Positions 1 to 9,355 of a DNA stretch of 39,240 bases are shown here, piece by piece. Position 1 is the first letter of the stretch; every line of letters begins with the position of its first letter. The notes beneath the pieces are model-generated. The model was not told where the DNA came from. It made no database searches and saw only the letters and a list, made by a program, of their open reading frames with translations. The DNA is from Bacteroidota bacterium (lineage in GTDB: Bacteria > Bacteroidota > Bacteroidia > Bacteroidales > UBA7960): contig REDJ01000142.1 of NCBI GenBank assembly GCA_007693555.1, positions 1 through 39,240 on the forward strand, read 5' to 3'. The translations under genes and the position numbers were made by a program.

Positions 1-3000
1 TTAATAACAACAGAATCTTTAAAATCTAAGCGAAGGTAATAAATTCCTGCGGAATATCGCCTCAGGTTTATGTTAAATTGCTGCTGACCTGCAGGAGTGA
101 TCTCCTCTCTATGCAATATCTGACCCTGGTAATTGGTAAGTGAATAAATAAATGGACTATCATTACCTTTTATGTCAAGTATTACTTTTTCTCTTGCCGG
201 ATTGGGAAAAACATTTACGTTGATTCCTTCAGCAAATTCCTCAATCGAAGTTTGAATATGTATAAGGGTTACATTAACTTCAACATCCTGTGTTGAAACA
301 AATAAAGTTCCTGAGTAATCATGATAATCTTCGTGTTGAATCAGATAGTTATGAAATCCTGTGGCAATTTCATCAAAATGATAATGCCCTGCTTCATGGG
401 TATCCTCTTCAAGGGTTATAACTGCATCATGCACTTCATTGCCGAAATTGTCAATAATATTGAAAGTAACAGCAAAAACTTTATGCATAACCACGTCAAT
501 AAATACATTTTCATCGATAACCTCCACTTCACCTGTTATGGTGCAGTAACCGGGCTTGGTTATTTCATAAATATAGGTCCCTTCTTCAAGGCCGTCAACA
601 GTGTAAACACCTTGTGGATATGTGTGTCCATCAAATATAAGGACGGCATCACTGATAGGATTTCCATTGTTGTCAGTTACATTGAAGGAAACGGAATAGC
701 CCTCTATTTCGTAATGCACAACAACTTTCCAGGTGTTATTGGGTACAAAATTGTACGTAGTGTTGCTTCCTGAACCCCCCCATGTGCGGAAAGCGTGGAG
801 TTCGAAGGTAATTTCACCACCACCTTCAACACCATTGGCAATGGTAAGTCCTGTGCGGTTGTAATCATATGTTCCTGCGCTATTTCCTGAGCCTGAGGCC
901 ACCTGAGGTTCTGTTGTACCTCCCGGAGAAACACATCTTATAAAGGAACGTTGTTCGCTCGTCCAGCCCCCACCTTGTGCAGTCATTTTATACTCCACAT
1001 CCACACCTGTAATAACAGCATTTTCGGGAATGGTGACGGTAAGCACACCAGGTTCAAGGGCATTGCTTGATGGTGTTACACTGGTATTGTATGTGGTAGG
1101 AATATCTCCTCCGTCATACACCGGGGCTTGTCCGATGATGATTTCTTTCGTTGCAGAGAAGTTATATTCACCGGTTTGTGCAGTAAACACAATCTGGGCC
1201 GCTACCTCGGGAGGAGCATTTGACGAGGCAGTAACAAAGAAAGAAGCTTCTGCGGATTCTCCGGGTGCAAGTACCTCAAGAGTTTCGGAATCCTGCTGGA
1301 TATTCAGCCATGGGCTGGGTGAGGATGCATTAACCTCAACAGAACCGGTGGCTGCATGGCCGGTATTTTTGACAACAATAACCAGGTCGGCTGATTCGCC
1401 CGGGTCAAGAACACCAGGATTGAGGCTTCCATCGTCCTCAATTGTGAGTTCGAGGAACTCAATTTTTGGAGCATTTGCAGTAGCTCTTAAATTGGATTGC
1501 CATTGGTTTTCTCCGTCAGTTAAGTCAAGCACAAAGGTTGCCTGGTGCTGATCGGGTACATTGGCCGCTACCTGCAGTGTAAAGGCATTCTGAACAGTGG
1601 TGGTGTTTCCGGTATCACCGGCATTAACCGGTCCAAAAACAACGGGTTCAGTATTTACAAGGGTAAAGTAAGGATCGCTGATAACAAGCGTACCGCTGAT
1701 GCTGGTTGCATCATCGGCACCTACGTTTTTAATTGTTACATCTATTGTTACAGTTTCACCATAAATGAACGCCTCTTCGGGATTGTTTATCTCATAATGA
1801 TCAAGAACCACAAAAGGCCCTTCAAGGGCAGCGGCTGGGATGGTTTGAATATAAGGGATGTACTGCGGTTTGGTTACTACAATGGTAACATCTCCACCAT
1901 CAAGAACAGGCTCAATAGGTACTTCCACTTCACCGCTGACATCTACAAAAGCAGCACCATGCAGAACGCCGTCTTTTGAAATAGCCACATAAGAACCTGG
2001 AAATGCTTCTACCGTATATGTATCAAGCCCGATGGGCAATATGGGCATATGTGAAACCTCGTTTTCTGATCCCTGTGTAAGATAAATGTAAGTTGAGGGG
2101 TCGCCGAAAGTATGATACCCTTCCCAGTACCATTGTACGTTTGAGTGCGTGGGATAACTCTGTAAGTGAGCTTCGGTAATGGCCAGATTACCTACAAATT
2201 TGCGTGAAGCCACCGCCATATAATCCCCTGTAAACATAGCATCATATACGCCCAGGGTTGTTTCTTCAACGGTAGGGACGTAACCGCTATTGTTACCTGT
2301 AATGGGGAATGCTCCCACAGCCCAGTAAAAATCTTCAAACCAGTGGGTATTGGGTGCTGAACCGATATATGCAACGGCACCTTTATTTGCAGCACGAACC
2401 CAGGCTTCGCCTATGCTTTCAGTGTGACTGAAAAGTGCACTCTGGCAGCAGTTTCCAACAGCAAGCGGATATTTACCTGTATTGGTCATATTGTGAATGT
2501 CGGAGGCATAAAGGTAAGGACCTGCCCAGGCAGTAGGAGAGCAGTGTGCCGTAAAATTGATAAAGCTTACAGAAATCCGTTCATTATCATAACAACCGGT
2601 ATAGCTGCTCAGATATGCATTGACATTATTAAATCCGTGAGCTGCATTGAAATAATTCTGGGTTCCGTAATGAACCGTTGGCTGCCCGATTGCTGGATTC
2701 CAGAATCCATCCTGGCCGGCAATCAGGGTAACATCATCCAGGTAACTGGGGTCGTCAAATTCATATTTCTGATAATAGAGAATTTTATCAATTTGATTTT
2801 GCAGTTCCTGGGTATTACGAGCCGAAAGTCTGCCGTAATACATTTCGGGAAAATAGTCGCCATCAACCGATGCATAATATAGGTCTGTCACCCGATTGGA
2901 AGCTGAACCTGTTTGCGATGCCGGTAGTTTACCGGGGTCTCCAACGAGTACAAGGAATGTGGGAGCAGGGTCATCGGGAGTGCCATCATTATACTGGTTG

Positions 3001-3923
3001 TGTATCCAGGTTTTTATTGCTGCTGCTGTGGTGCCGATTTCGTCGGTATAAGCAACATTGAGGAAATATCCCTGCATGGTTTTCCATTCAATAAAAGGCT
3101 CAAGGGTTTCTTCAAAGTCCCGGTGAGAAACAATAAGCATTTTGATCGGATTTTTGGTAAGATCAGGATAATTGTCAAAAATATCCCTGTTAGTGGGAGC
3201 ATTCAGGATTCGCGAATAAAGCACATCAAAATAGGGTGAAAAAGTGGATGCTTTGATATACCGGGTTAATTCAAAATCAGCATTCTCGAAATTCACTCTT
3301 ACTTCTATATTGTTATACACCCTGATGGTTCCTTCCACAGGATTATATCTAACAGGTGCTACGGTAAGCCTTGCCAGTCGCATTCCGCGCAAAACTCCCA
3401 GAATTTCAACATCTGCTATTTCCATATCTCCGAATCTGCTGAGAGAATAGGCTTCAGGCTCGTATCTGAACGGCACATCTGAAACGTCAAGATCTTTCCG
3501 CAATGAAGGCTGAACAGGCATAACCAATTTATCCAGGCCGTAATCTCCAAGCTTGTATTCAGATACATCATAGCTAATTACTTCAACATTCACTTCGGCA
3601 CCAAAAGGTATTTCTATAAGATTTTTTGCTGCCGGCAGCTTTGGGGTGCCGGGTTGACCCACAGAATAGGTATTACTTATAAATAGTTCGTGAAATTCCC
3701 CTCTTTCAGTTTCAACATTTAAGGCTTTCAAAACATCAAAGCTGTAGAAAACCTCAATTGAATGCAGGTTGCTTTCTTTGAGCATGGTCTGAGTTCTTTC
3801 AGCCTCAAGTTCGATATGTGATTGTGCATATATACTTCCTGCAATGGATACAGCTACAATAACAGCAATAAAACGGATGCGAATAAAAGCTTTCCGTTTC
3901 AGAAATAGTAAATTCTTCATCAT
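1..3923 (-). CDS. Gingipain-like C25 cysteine peptidase with T9SS sorting domain (3' end cut by window edge)
   Basis: Secreted cysteine endopeptidase of family C25 (gingipain-like), predicted to pass the inner membrane by Sec and the outer membrane by the T9SS. The reading frame is open from ATG at 3923 (a second ATG is at 3920) to the left edge, about 1307 residues. It starts with a signal peptide (hydrophobic residues 18-30, likely cleavage after IYA at 33) and a propeptide-like region. The peptidase domain has the candidate catalytic His460 in FTAHCSPTAW and Cys492/493 in VGNCCQSALF. CARDB/Ig-like segments and carboxypeptidase-regulatory-like segments follow. The type A sorting domain begins near VFPNPAREKV (about 1238) and ends GIYYLRLDFKDSVVI just at the edge, so only the last codon or so is missing. 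In this family the catalytic His is usually followed by Gly; here it is Cys. Substrate specificity cannot be told from the sequence. Confidence 0.9.
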   Translation of the reverse strand, partial: MMKNLLFLKRKAFIRIRFIAVIVAVSIAGSIYAQSHIELEAERTQTMLKESNLHSIEVFYSFDVLKALNVETERGEFHELFISNTYSVGQPGTPKLPAAKNLIEIPFGAEVNVEVISYDVSEYKLGDYGLDKLVMPVQPSLRKDLDVSDVPFRYEPEAYSLSRFGDMEIADVEILGVLRGMRLARLTVAPVRYNPVEGTIRVYNNIEVRVNFENADFELTRYIKASTFSPYFDVLYSRILNAPTNRDIFDNYPDLTKNPIKMLIVSHRDFEETLEPFIEWKTMQGYFLNVAYTDEIGTTAAAIKTWIHNQYNDGTPDDPAPTFLVLVGDPGKLPASQTGSASNRVTDLYYASVDGDYFPEMYYGRLSARNTQELQNQIDKILYYQKYEFDDPSYLDDVTLIAGQDGFWNPAIGQPTVHYGTQNYFNAAHGFNNVNAYLSSYTGCYDNERISVSFINFTAHCSPTAWAGPYLYASDIHNMTNTGKYPLAVGNCCQSALFSHTESIGEAWVRAANKGAVAYIGSAPNTHWFEDFYWAVGAFPITGNNSGYVPTVEETTLGVYDAMFTGDYMAVASRKFVGNLAITEAHLQSYPTHSNVQWYWEGYHTFGDPSTYIYLTQGSENEVSHMPILPIGLDTYTVEAFPGSYVAISKDGVLHGAAFVDVSGEVEVPIEPVLDGGDVTIVVTKPQYIPYIQTIPAAALEGPFVVLDHYEINNPEEAFIYGETVTIDVTIKNVGADDATSISGTLVISDPYFTLVNTEPVVFGPVNAGDTGNTTTVQNAFTLQVAANVPDQHQATFVLDLTDGENQWQSNLRATANAPKIEFLELTIEDDGSLNPGVLDPGESADLVIVVKNTGHAATGSVEVNASSPSPWLNIQQDSETLEVLAPGESAEASFFVTASSNAPPEVAAQIVFTAQTGEYNFSATKEIIIGQAPVYDGGDIPTTYNTSVTPSSNALEPGVLTVTIPENAVITGVDVEYKMTAQGGGWTSEQRSFIRCVSPGGTTEPQVASGSGNSAGTYDYNRTGLTIANGVEGGGEITFELHAFRTWGGSGSNTTYNFVPNNTWKVVVHYEIEGYSVSFNVTDNNGNPISDAVLIFDGHTYPQGVYTVDGLEEGTYIYEITKPGYCTITGEVEVIDENVFIDVVMHKVFAVTFNIIDNFGNEVHDAVITLEEDTHEAGHYHFDEIATGFHNYLIQHEDYHDYSGTLFVSTQDVEVNVTLIHIQTSIEEFAEGINVNVFPNPAREKVILDIKGNDSPFIYSLTNYQGQILHREEITPAGQQQFNINLRRYSAGIYYLRLDFKDSVVI

Positions 3924-4313
3924 GGGTTGGTCAATTTGATTAAAAATTGGATTTGGTTTGAATTGAATTTTTTAAAAGGCATCAGGATTTTCTTCAAAAC
4001 ACTCCAATCTTACATTGAGCAATGTAAGCGTTTTATTTAAAGATAAAATACAATTGGCCTTATGGTTTAATTTGTTAAGATAAAGTCTGTAAAGTTAGGA
4101 ATTTTATTTAAAAGCAATTTTCTTTTTTCAAGATATATAATTCATAATGCCTGATAAAACGACTGCATTAGCGAATCAATTATCAATGATGTGGCACAGA
4201 GTACGTGATATTTTGGATAAAAATATCTAATGATTGAAGGGTTTGCACATAATTTAATATTTTAACAACCTTTCAAACTAAGTTAAAAATGTAAATTATG
4301 TCTTTGCCAGTTA
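3924..4313. other. Intergenic region between the permease gene and the C25 peptidase gene
   Basis: This is a 390-base AT-rich spacer. Apart from the palindrome at 4009-4028 I see no gene. I found no clear TAnnTTTG box on the minus strand for the peptidase gene and no obvious terminator for the permease gene. Confidence 0.6.
4009..4028. promoter_or_regulatory. Perfect palindrome upstream of the C25 peptidase gene
   Basis: CTTACATTG-AG-CAATGTAAG is a perfect inverted repeat with 9-base arms and a 2-base centre. It ends about 86 bases upstream of the peptidase ATG. It has no following T-run on either strand, so it looks more like a dimeric regulator site than a terminator. The regulator is unknown. 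Confidence 0.45.
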
Positions 4314-5540
4314 TTAATTATTATTAGCCGTCACAAAGTCACCTATCTTATTGGCAGGTAAAAAGGATGCCAGGAAACCAATAAAGGAAACTGTGAAGAA
4401 AACCAGAATAAAATCCCACAAATTGACTTTTACAGGATAAGCATCTATGATAAAGGTACCCTCTGCCTGTATGGTAATCAGTCCGAATTGAATCTGCAGC
4501 CATGCTACAATGGCTCCGAGCAAAAGACCGGCAAGAGCACCTGCGGCACTAACCATCATGCCCTCAAAAAGGAAAATTCGTTTAACAGTTGCCAGTGATG
4601 CGCCCATGCTGCGCAGTATGCCGATATCTTTGCGTTTTTCGAGCACCAGCATGGTAAGGCTGCCTGTTATATTAAACGCTGAAATGATTACAATGAAGGT
4701 CAGGATGAAGAAAATGGCCCATTTCTCCGATTGCATAACTTTATACAAAAATTCCTCTTGCTGAAATCTGTTTCGTACCAGGAAATCCTCCCCTAAAAGT
4801 GAATCAATTTCCCGCTGAACGATACGCGGATTAAAACCAGGCTCTATTGCGAGCATAACAGAGGTTACCTGCCTGTCGTACTCACTTAGGAATCTTAATA
4901 ATGAGATAGGAGCTATCACATACTCCATGTCAAATTCGGCCTGCACACCAAATACTCCGGCCGCATAATTGGAGCTGGCATTGAAAGCCTGGGCCGGATG
5001 AATGCCACTAACCCGTCCTCTTCGGGGTACATATATTGTCAATGGATTGAGATAATCATGAATATTGGCACCCAATACATAGGCAACACCCTGGCCCAGA
5101 ATCAGGTTTTGATGATCACCCGTGTAAAGCTGAAAATCTCCTTCCACAATCATGGTGTCAAGTCCGGTGATATTTTGATAGTTTTCATCAACTCCACGCA
5201 GCTTTACAATATGTTGCCTGTCCCGGTATACCAATAGTGCAGTTTCTTCATAAACTTCACCCAGGTAAAGAACTCCCGGAATATTTAATACCTCTTCTGC
5301 CGGAAACTCATCCATGTGAAAGGATTTTCCCTCTCTTAACCGGACCTCAATATCGGGATTAAATGAATTAAAGAGTGATAGAATTACGTTTTCAAATCCA
5401 TTGAATACCGATAATACAACCACTAGCGCCATAGTGCCGAAACTTACACCTATCAGGGCAACAAAAGTCAGCACATTCACTGCTGTTTGCGATTTTTTGG
5501 CAAATAAATACCTGCGTGCTATAAAAAACGGGAAGTTCAA
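4314..5540 (-). CDS. LolC/E-type ABC transporter permease (FtsX-like)
   Basis: Inner-membrane permease of the lipoprotein-releasing (LolC/LolE) group, which with a LolD-type ATPase extracts lipoproteins from the inner membrane. The 408 residues show the family layout. A cytoplasmic N-terminus (MNFPFFIARRYLFAKK) and one membrane helix at about 20-46 come first. A long periplasmic domain follows, then three C-terminal helices of the FtsX domain at about 270-400. No ATPase gene lies next to it, which is common for Bacteroidota. Its start lies 6 bases after the stop of the upstream methyltransferase gene, so the two are almost certainly co-transcribed with rbfA. It could also be a related MacB-like exporter permease, but length and topology favour LolC/E. 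Confidence 0.85.
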   Translation of the reverse strand: MNFPFFIARRYLFAKKSQTAVNVLTFVALIGVSFGTMALVVVLSVFNGFENVILSLFNSFNPDIEVRLREGKSFHMDEFPAEEVLNIPGVLYLGEVYEETALLVYRDRQHIVKLRGVDENYQNITGLDTMIVEGDFQLYTGDHQNLILGQGVAYVLGANIHDYLNPLTIYVPRRGRVSGIHPAQAFNASSNYAAGVFGVQAEFDMEYVIAPISLLRFLSEYDRQVTSVMLAIEPGFNPRIVQREIDSLLGEDFLVRNRFQQEEFLYKVMQSEKWAIFFILTFIVIISAFNITGSLTMLVLEKRKDIGILRSMGASLATVKRIFLFEGMMVSAAGALAGLLLGAIVAWLQIQFGLITIQAEGTFIIDAYPVKVNLWDFILVFFTVSFIGFLASFLPANKIGDFVTANNN

Positions 5541-5546
5541 ATTGAC

Positions 5547-6362
5547 TCAAGATTTTGTTGCGGTAACCAGTAAACCGGTTCCGGATGAATGATTCGATTT
5601 TACATCCATAAAGTTTAGTATAAAACAAAATGGATATATTACCAGATAATATAACGGCAGTAAAATGAAAAATAGTTTTGATTTACCCAATAAAAGTATG
5701 GGGTATTTCATGGAAAGTCGCCAGGATATCTTGCCAGGCCTGCCATAGGTGTATTTTACCTCAACCTTGTCAAATCCGGCCTCACTTAGCTTCCGGGTAA
5801 TATCTTCCTTTGAATAGCCATCGCGCACATGCTCTTCTATAAAAGATTCATCATGCTCATGTTCTACTCCGGATCCCCCTTTGTCGGAAGGAGTGCTGAT
5901 AATCAGTTTCCCACCATGCTTCAGAGACTGATAAAAATTTTTGAACACCTTTACATCCTCTTCAATGTGCTCCATAACATCAACCGAGAGTATATAGTTG
6001 TAGGCCTGCGAATTGATATATGAAGTGAGGTTCTCTATTTTAAAATGAACATTTCTTATACCTGCTTTTTTGAAAAACCTGTTACAATCGGCTACCTGAT
6101 CTTCTTTTATTTCAACCCCGGTAATTTCCCATCCAGGTTTCTTTCTTGCAATATACCATGAATACTGGCCGAAACCGCTTCCTGCGTCCAATATTTTGAC
6201 ATCATTGTTGTTTCGGGCTTCTTTGAAAAACTTTTTCAGTTCGCTGTGCACATGCCATGCCCTGAGCAATAAGAGATCAAGCAAGCGATAGAAAAACTTT
6301 CTCAGAAAAACGGATTGGTTAAAAAATCTGCCTAATGAGGATTTTATGGGGTCGTATTGCAT
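5547..6362 (-). CDS. Class I SAM-dependent methyltransferase with hydrophobic C-terminus
   Basis: S-adenosylmethionine-dependent methyltransferase of the Methyltransf_11/UbiG-like fold; the substrate is unknown. Motif I is ILDAGSGFGQYSWY (about 57-70). The acidic residue after strand 2 is in TGVEIKEDQV, and the post-motif is SVDVMEHIEED, followed by LKHGGKLIISTPSD. After the catalytic domain, residues about 223-253 are strongly hydrophobic, suggesting membrane attachment and possibly a lipid or envelope substrate; that is inference. The stop of rbfA and the start of this gene are about 9 bases apart, and the permease gene follows after 6 bases, giving a tight three-gene unit. Confidence 0.85.
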   Translation of the reverse strand: MQYDPIKSSLGRFFNQSVFLRKFFYRLLDLLLLRAWHVHSELKKFFKEARNNNDVKILDAGSGFGQYSWYIARKKPGWEITGVEIKEDQVADCNRFFKKAGIRNVHFKIENLTSYINSQAYNYILSVDVMEHIEEDVKVFKNFYQSLKHGGKLIISTPSDKGGSGVEHEHDESFIEEHVRDGYSKEDITRKLSEAGFDKVEVKYTYGRPGKISWRLSMKYPILLLGKSKLFFILLPLYYLVIYPFCFILNFMDVKSNHSSGTGLLVTATKS

Positions 6363-6371
6363 ACCGGTTGA

Positions 6372-6707
6372 TTACTTTTTTAGCAGATTTTCAATGTTTT
6401 CAATGTAATCAAGACTATCGTCCACAAAAAACTGAAGCTGCGGAACATGCCTCAACTGGTTTTTAACCCTTATGCCCAATTGTTTTCGAATCTCGCCGGC
6501 ATTGGCTTTAACCAAATTAATAATTTCCGTGGCATCGGCTCCAAATATACTGATATAAACTTTGGCAATAGCCAGATCGGGAGTCACTCTCACCTGGGTA
6601 ACCGTAATCATTGCACGTCTGAAAAGATTCGGTGCTTCGCGCTGAAATATTTCACCCAGATCTTTTTGAAGTAGCTTGTTGATTTTTTTCTGGCGATTTG
6701 TTTCCAT
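6372..6707 (-). CDS. rbfA: 30S ribosome-binding factor A
   Basis: RbfA, a small KH-fold protein that binds the 30S subunit and helps late 16S rRNA maturation. The protein starting METNRQKKINKLLQKDLGEI has 111 residues, the family's usual length. It carries the expected core (ITVTQVRVTPDLAIAKVYIS) and the C-terminal segment VPQLQFFVDDSLDYIENIE. I chose ATG at 6707 rather than the in-frame ATG at 6746, because the extra 13 residues do not resemble the family and would cover a promoter-like box at 6724-6731. It is the first gene of a probable operon with the methyltransferase and permease genes. Confidence 0.93.
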   Translation of the reverse strand: METNRQKKINKLLQKDLGEIFQREAPNLFRRAMITVTQVRVTPDLAIAKVYISIFGADATEIINLVKANAGEIRKQLGIRVKNQLRHVPQLQFFVDDSLDYIENIENLLKK

Positions 6708-6723
6708 AACATGCAATTTTTTG

Positions 6724-6731
6724 CAAATATA
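6724..6731 (-). promoter_or_regulatory. Bacteroidota -7 box for the rbfA operon
   Basis: TATATTTG on the minus strand matches TAnnTTTG and ends 17 bases before the chosen rbfA start. No well-spaced TTG lies upstream (the nearest is 12 bases away), so the match is partial. Confidence 0.4.
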
Positions 6732-6910
6732 CAGGTAATTGGTCAATTTTGCAGTTTGGACTAAGGGAAGTGAAAAATATCCGGTTCAGAATTAAACACC
6801 TTTAGATTTTCAGGGTTTTTAAATTAAACAGTGTTGTAAACAATATCTGAACCGGTCATGTTTTGTTAATAATAATTACTAAACTAATCAGTAGTGTGCG
6901 GTAAAATATA

Positions 6911-6939
6911 GAGATGCTTCGCTTTGCTCAGCATGACAG
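6911..6939. repeat. REP-like dispersed element (single copy here)
   Basis: The core GCTTCGCTTTGCTCAGCATG is flanked by GAGAT and ACAG. It resembles a short motif (form TTCGCTTCGCTCAGAATGAC) that I recall as recurring between genes in many unrelated bacterial genomes. ATGCT and AGCAT can pair to form a small hairpin. It lies between the divergent rbfA and fumC genes. I saw only one copy in this window. Confidence 0.4.
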
Positions 6940-7028
6940 GCTTTTCCAGAGATCGGGCGAAATCAATCTCGCAGTATTCAAGCATTTTTACCGGATAACA
7001 TTGTAAACCAATTGCAAATTACATTCTT

Positions 7029-8411
7029 ATGAAAATGAGACAGGAAAAAGATTCACTGGGCATTATCGAAGTGCCGGCTGATAAATATTGGGGAGCACAA
7101 ACCCAGCGTTCAATTCAGAACTTCAGGATTGGAAAGGAAAAAATGCCTGAAGAGGTAATTGTGGCTTTTGCTATTCTGAAAAAAGCTGCTGCCATTGTTA
7201 ATGAAAAAATGGGGGTATTGCAGGCAGATCAGTGCAAAGCCATAGTGCAGGCATGTGATGAAATTCTGCAAGGTAAATTAAATGGGAATTTTCCGCTCGT
7301 TGTATGGCAAACAGGCAGCGGCACCCAGTCTAATATGAACCTCAATGAGGTGATTGCAAATCGCGCGCATGAAATTCTTGGTGGAAAAATTGATGATTCC
7401 GTTAAAAAGGTTCATCCCAATGATCATGTAAATAAGTCGCAATCATCCAATGATACATTTCCCACAGCCATGCATATCTCAGCGTACAAATTGATTGTGG
7501 AACAAACCTTGCCGGCACTGAAATCTTTAAGGGATTCAATTCAGAAAAAGTCAGAAGCGTTTAAAGAAATCGTGAAAATTGGACGCACTCATCTTATGGA
7601 TGCTACACCCCTTACTCTTGGCCAGGAGTTTTCGGGTTATGTTGCTCAATTGGGTTATGCTATCAAGGCCCTGGAATCCACGCTGGATCATCTTCGGGAG
7701 CTTGCACTGGGAGGCACTGCAGTAGGTACAGGCATCAATGCACCCAAAGGTTTTGATAAAGAGGTGTCTGAAATGATCGCAAAACTCACCGGGTATCCTT
7801 TCATAACTGCACCCAACAAATTTGAAGCTCTTTCGGCGCATGATGCGGTTGTAGAGACCAGCGGAGCTTTAAAACAAACAGCCATCAGTCTCATGAAGAT
7901 TGCCAACGACATAAGGTTTTTGGGCTCAGGACCCCGCTGCGGTTTGGGAGAGCTTAATCTGCCGGCCAATGAACCCGGCTCTTCCATTATGCCTGGAAAG
8001 GTGAATCCTACCCAGTCAGAGGCTTTAACCATGGTAGCTGCACAGGTTATTGGTAATGATACCGCCATTACAGTGGGCGGAATGAACGGACATTTTCAAC
8101 TGAATGTCTTTAAACCGGTTATGATTTACAATCTTTTACAATCTGCCCGCTTACTGGCAGATGCGTGCGATTCATTCAGAGAAAAATGTGTGGACGGTAT
8201 CGAACCCAATTATGACCAGATTGATAAACATCTTAAAAACTCGCTCATGCTGGTAACTGCTCTCAATCCTCATATTGGATATGACAATGCTGCAACTATT
8301 GCCAAAAAAGCCCATATGGAAAACAAAACCCTGAGAGAAGCAGCTATTGAGACGGGACTTGTAACGGGTGAGGATTTTGACAAATGGGTCGATCCATCCC
8401 GGATGATTTAA
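7029..8411 (+). CDS. fumC: Class II fumarate hydratase
   Basis: Cytosolic, iron-independent fumarase that interconverts fumarate and L-malate in the TCA cycle. The 460 residues match the usual length of FumC. Visible signatures are [13 protein letters not shown] (96-108), the [14 protein letters not shown] segment (129-142), His188 in [12 protein letters not shown], and the superfamily signature [11 protein letters not shown] (317-327) with catalytic Ser318. These two positions carry the same numbers as in the E. coli enzyme. ATG at 7029 or 7035 could be the start. The gene stands alone and is closed by a terminator at 8419-8454. Confidence 0.97.
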   Translation: MKMRQEKDSLGIIEVPADKYWGAQTQRSIQNFRIGKEKMPEEVIVAFAILKKAAAIVNEKMGVLQADQCKAIVQACDEILQGKLNGNFPLVVWQTGSGTQSNMNLNEVIANRAHEILGGKIDDSVKKVHPNDHVNKSQSSNDTFPTAMHISAYKLIVEQTLPALKSLRDSIQKKSEAFKEIVKIGRTHLMDATPLTLGQEFSGYVAQLGYAIKALESTLDHLRELALGGTAVGTGINAPKGFDKEVSEMIAKLTGYPFITAPNKFEALSAHDAVVETSGALKQTAISLMKIANDIRFLGSGPRCGLGELNLPANEPGSSIMPGKVNPTQSEALTMVAAQVIGNDTAITVGGMNGHFQLNVFKPVMIYNLLQSARLLADACDSFREKCVDGIEPNYDQIDKHLKNSLMLVTALNPHIGYDNAATIAKKAHMENKTLREAAIETGLVTGEDFDKWVDPSRMI

Positions 8412-8418
8412 AGTTTAA

Positions 8419-8454
8419 AAAAAAGAGGTTGCTTCTTCAAACAACCTCTTTTTT
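8419..8454. terminator. Bidirectional terminator between fumC and gldN
   Basis: Stem GAGGTTG/CAACCTC with a 10-base loop, preceded by an A-run and followed by TTTTTT. The A-run pairs with the T-run, so it can end transcription of fumC (+) and of the porP-gldKLMN unit (-). Confidence 0.85.
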
Positions 8455-8476
8455 GGAATATTAGTTATGAAAAGGA

Positions 8477-9331
8477 TTAGTACTCCCAGATGTCAAGTTC
8501 AAAATTGCGTATTTCGTTTCGGATCCTTTCAGCTTCAAGTAACTGATCAAGTGTATATTCAATATATTCACTTATTTGTCTGTCCATTACGTTAGATTCC
8601 TTGTAAACATAACTGTTGAACATGCGGCGCATGAAAAGGTCATCAAATGAAATACGTTGTGCGTCATTCCAGCGATTAAAAACGGGTCTGTTGACAAATA
8701 TATTGCGGGCTTCAGGGAAATAAACCCAGAAGAGTGGCTGATCACCAAGACTTTCACCGGTTGTAGGGTCAATTCTTTCCCTCACCGGGCAGATACCCAC
8801 AATGCGTACATCCAGCATAGAGCGCCTGGAGTCAAAGAACCAGTCTTCTTTGATCCTGTATTTGGTAACATCTTCAGGTGCAAGCGGAATCCTGATCAGC
8901 GAGTCGTACTCCTCATAAGGAGGGTCAGGACGAGTAAACCTGCGCACTTCCTGCCTTTCATAATTTGCACGAATCTCTTCAATTGATATAGGAATGGTAA
9001 ACTCATCATCTTCATAAGCTCTTATAGAGCCTTCTGTAATTGATGACATGAGCACCTGCATGAGGCTTTGCCTGTCGTCAATTGTTGTTGTAGGGAAATA
9101 GAGCGGATGATTGATCTTTTCACGTAAATCAATTACCTGCCAAACCCTTTTTTGCCACAGTACGTCAGCTTCGCGTACATAAGGCAACTCAATAGGTCTT
9201 TTCTCTTCAATCCAGACACGGTCATAGAATCCGTCGCGTGGAGCAGCGCCTTCAATTACCTGTGCATTCAGGCTTAAAGAAGTAAATATCACTGCAAAAG
9301 AGAATAAAAATACATTTTTTAATCTGGTCAT
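8477..9331 (-). CDS. gldN: T9SS periplasmic ring protein GldN/PorN
   Basis: GldN/PorN binds the lipoprotein GldK/PorK to form the large periplasmic ring of the T9SS. The 284-residue protein begins with a signal peptide (hydrophobic to about residue 20, cleavage likely after LNA-Q). The family region follows, with GFYDRVWIEEKRPIELPYV and DLREKINHPLYFP near the N-terminus and DQPLFWVYFPEARNIFVNR later. It is the last gene of the cluster, 24 bases after the gldM stop, and ends just before the bidirectional terminator. Confidence 0.93.
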   Translation of the reverse strand: MTRLKNVFLFSFAVIFTSLSLNAQVIEGAAPRDGFYDRVWIEEKRPIELPYVREADVLWQKRVWQVIDLREKINHPLYFPTTTIDDRQSLMQVLMSSITEGSIRAYEDDEFTIPISIEEIRANYERQEVRRFTRPDPPYEEYDSLIRIPLAPEDVTKYRIKEDWFFDSRRSMLDVRIVGICPVRERIDPTTGESLGDQPLFWVYFPEARNIFVNRPVFNRWNDAQRISFDDLFMRRMFNSYVYKESNVMDRQISEYIEYTLDQLLEAERIRNEIRNFELDIWEY

Positions 9332-9355
9332 AACTAAACCTCCGAATATTTAAAT

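Larger units (their letters stand above)
6708..7028. other. Divergent intergenic region between rbfA and fumC
   Basis: About 320 bases hold the rbfA -7 box at 6724-6731, the REP-like element at 6911-6939 and a 7-of-8 match to TAnnTTTG (TAACATTG, 6996-7003) upstream of fumC. I see no small gene. Confidence 0.5.

Noticed and set aside
321-3450. Several open frames of 63-173 codons on the plus strand opposite the C25 peptidase gene.
   Set aside because: They lie within the continuous minus-strand peptidase frame, have no recognisable domains and are readily explained as antisense shadows.
6372-6746. rbfA starting at ATG 6746.
   Set aside because: The 13 extra residues are unlike RbfA and would cover the promoter-like box; ATG at 6707 gives the usual length.
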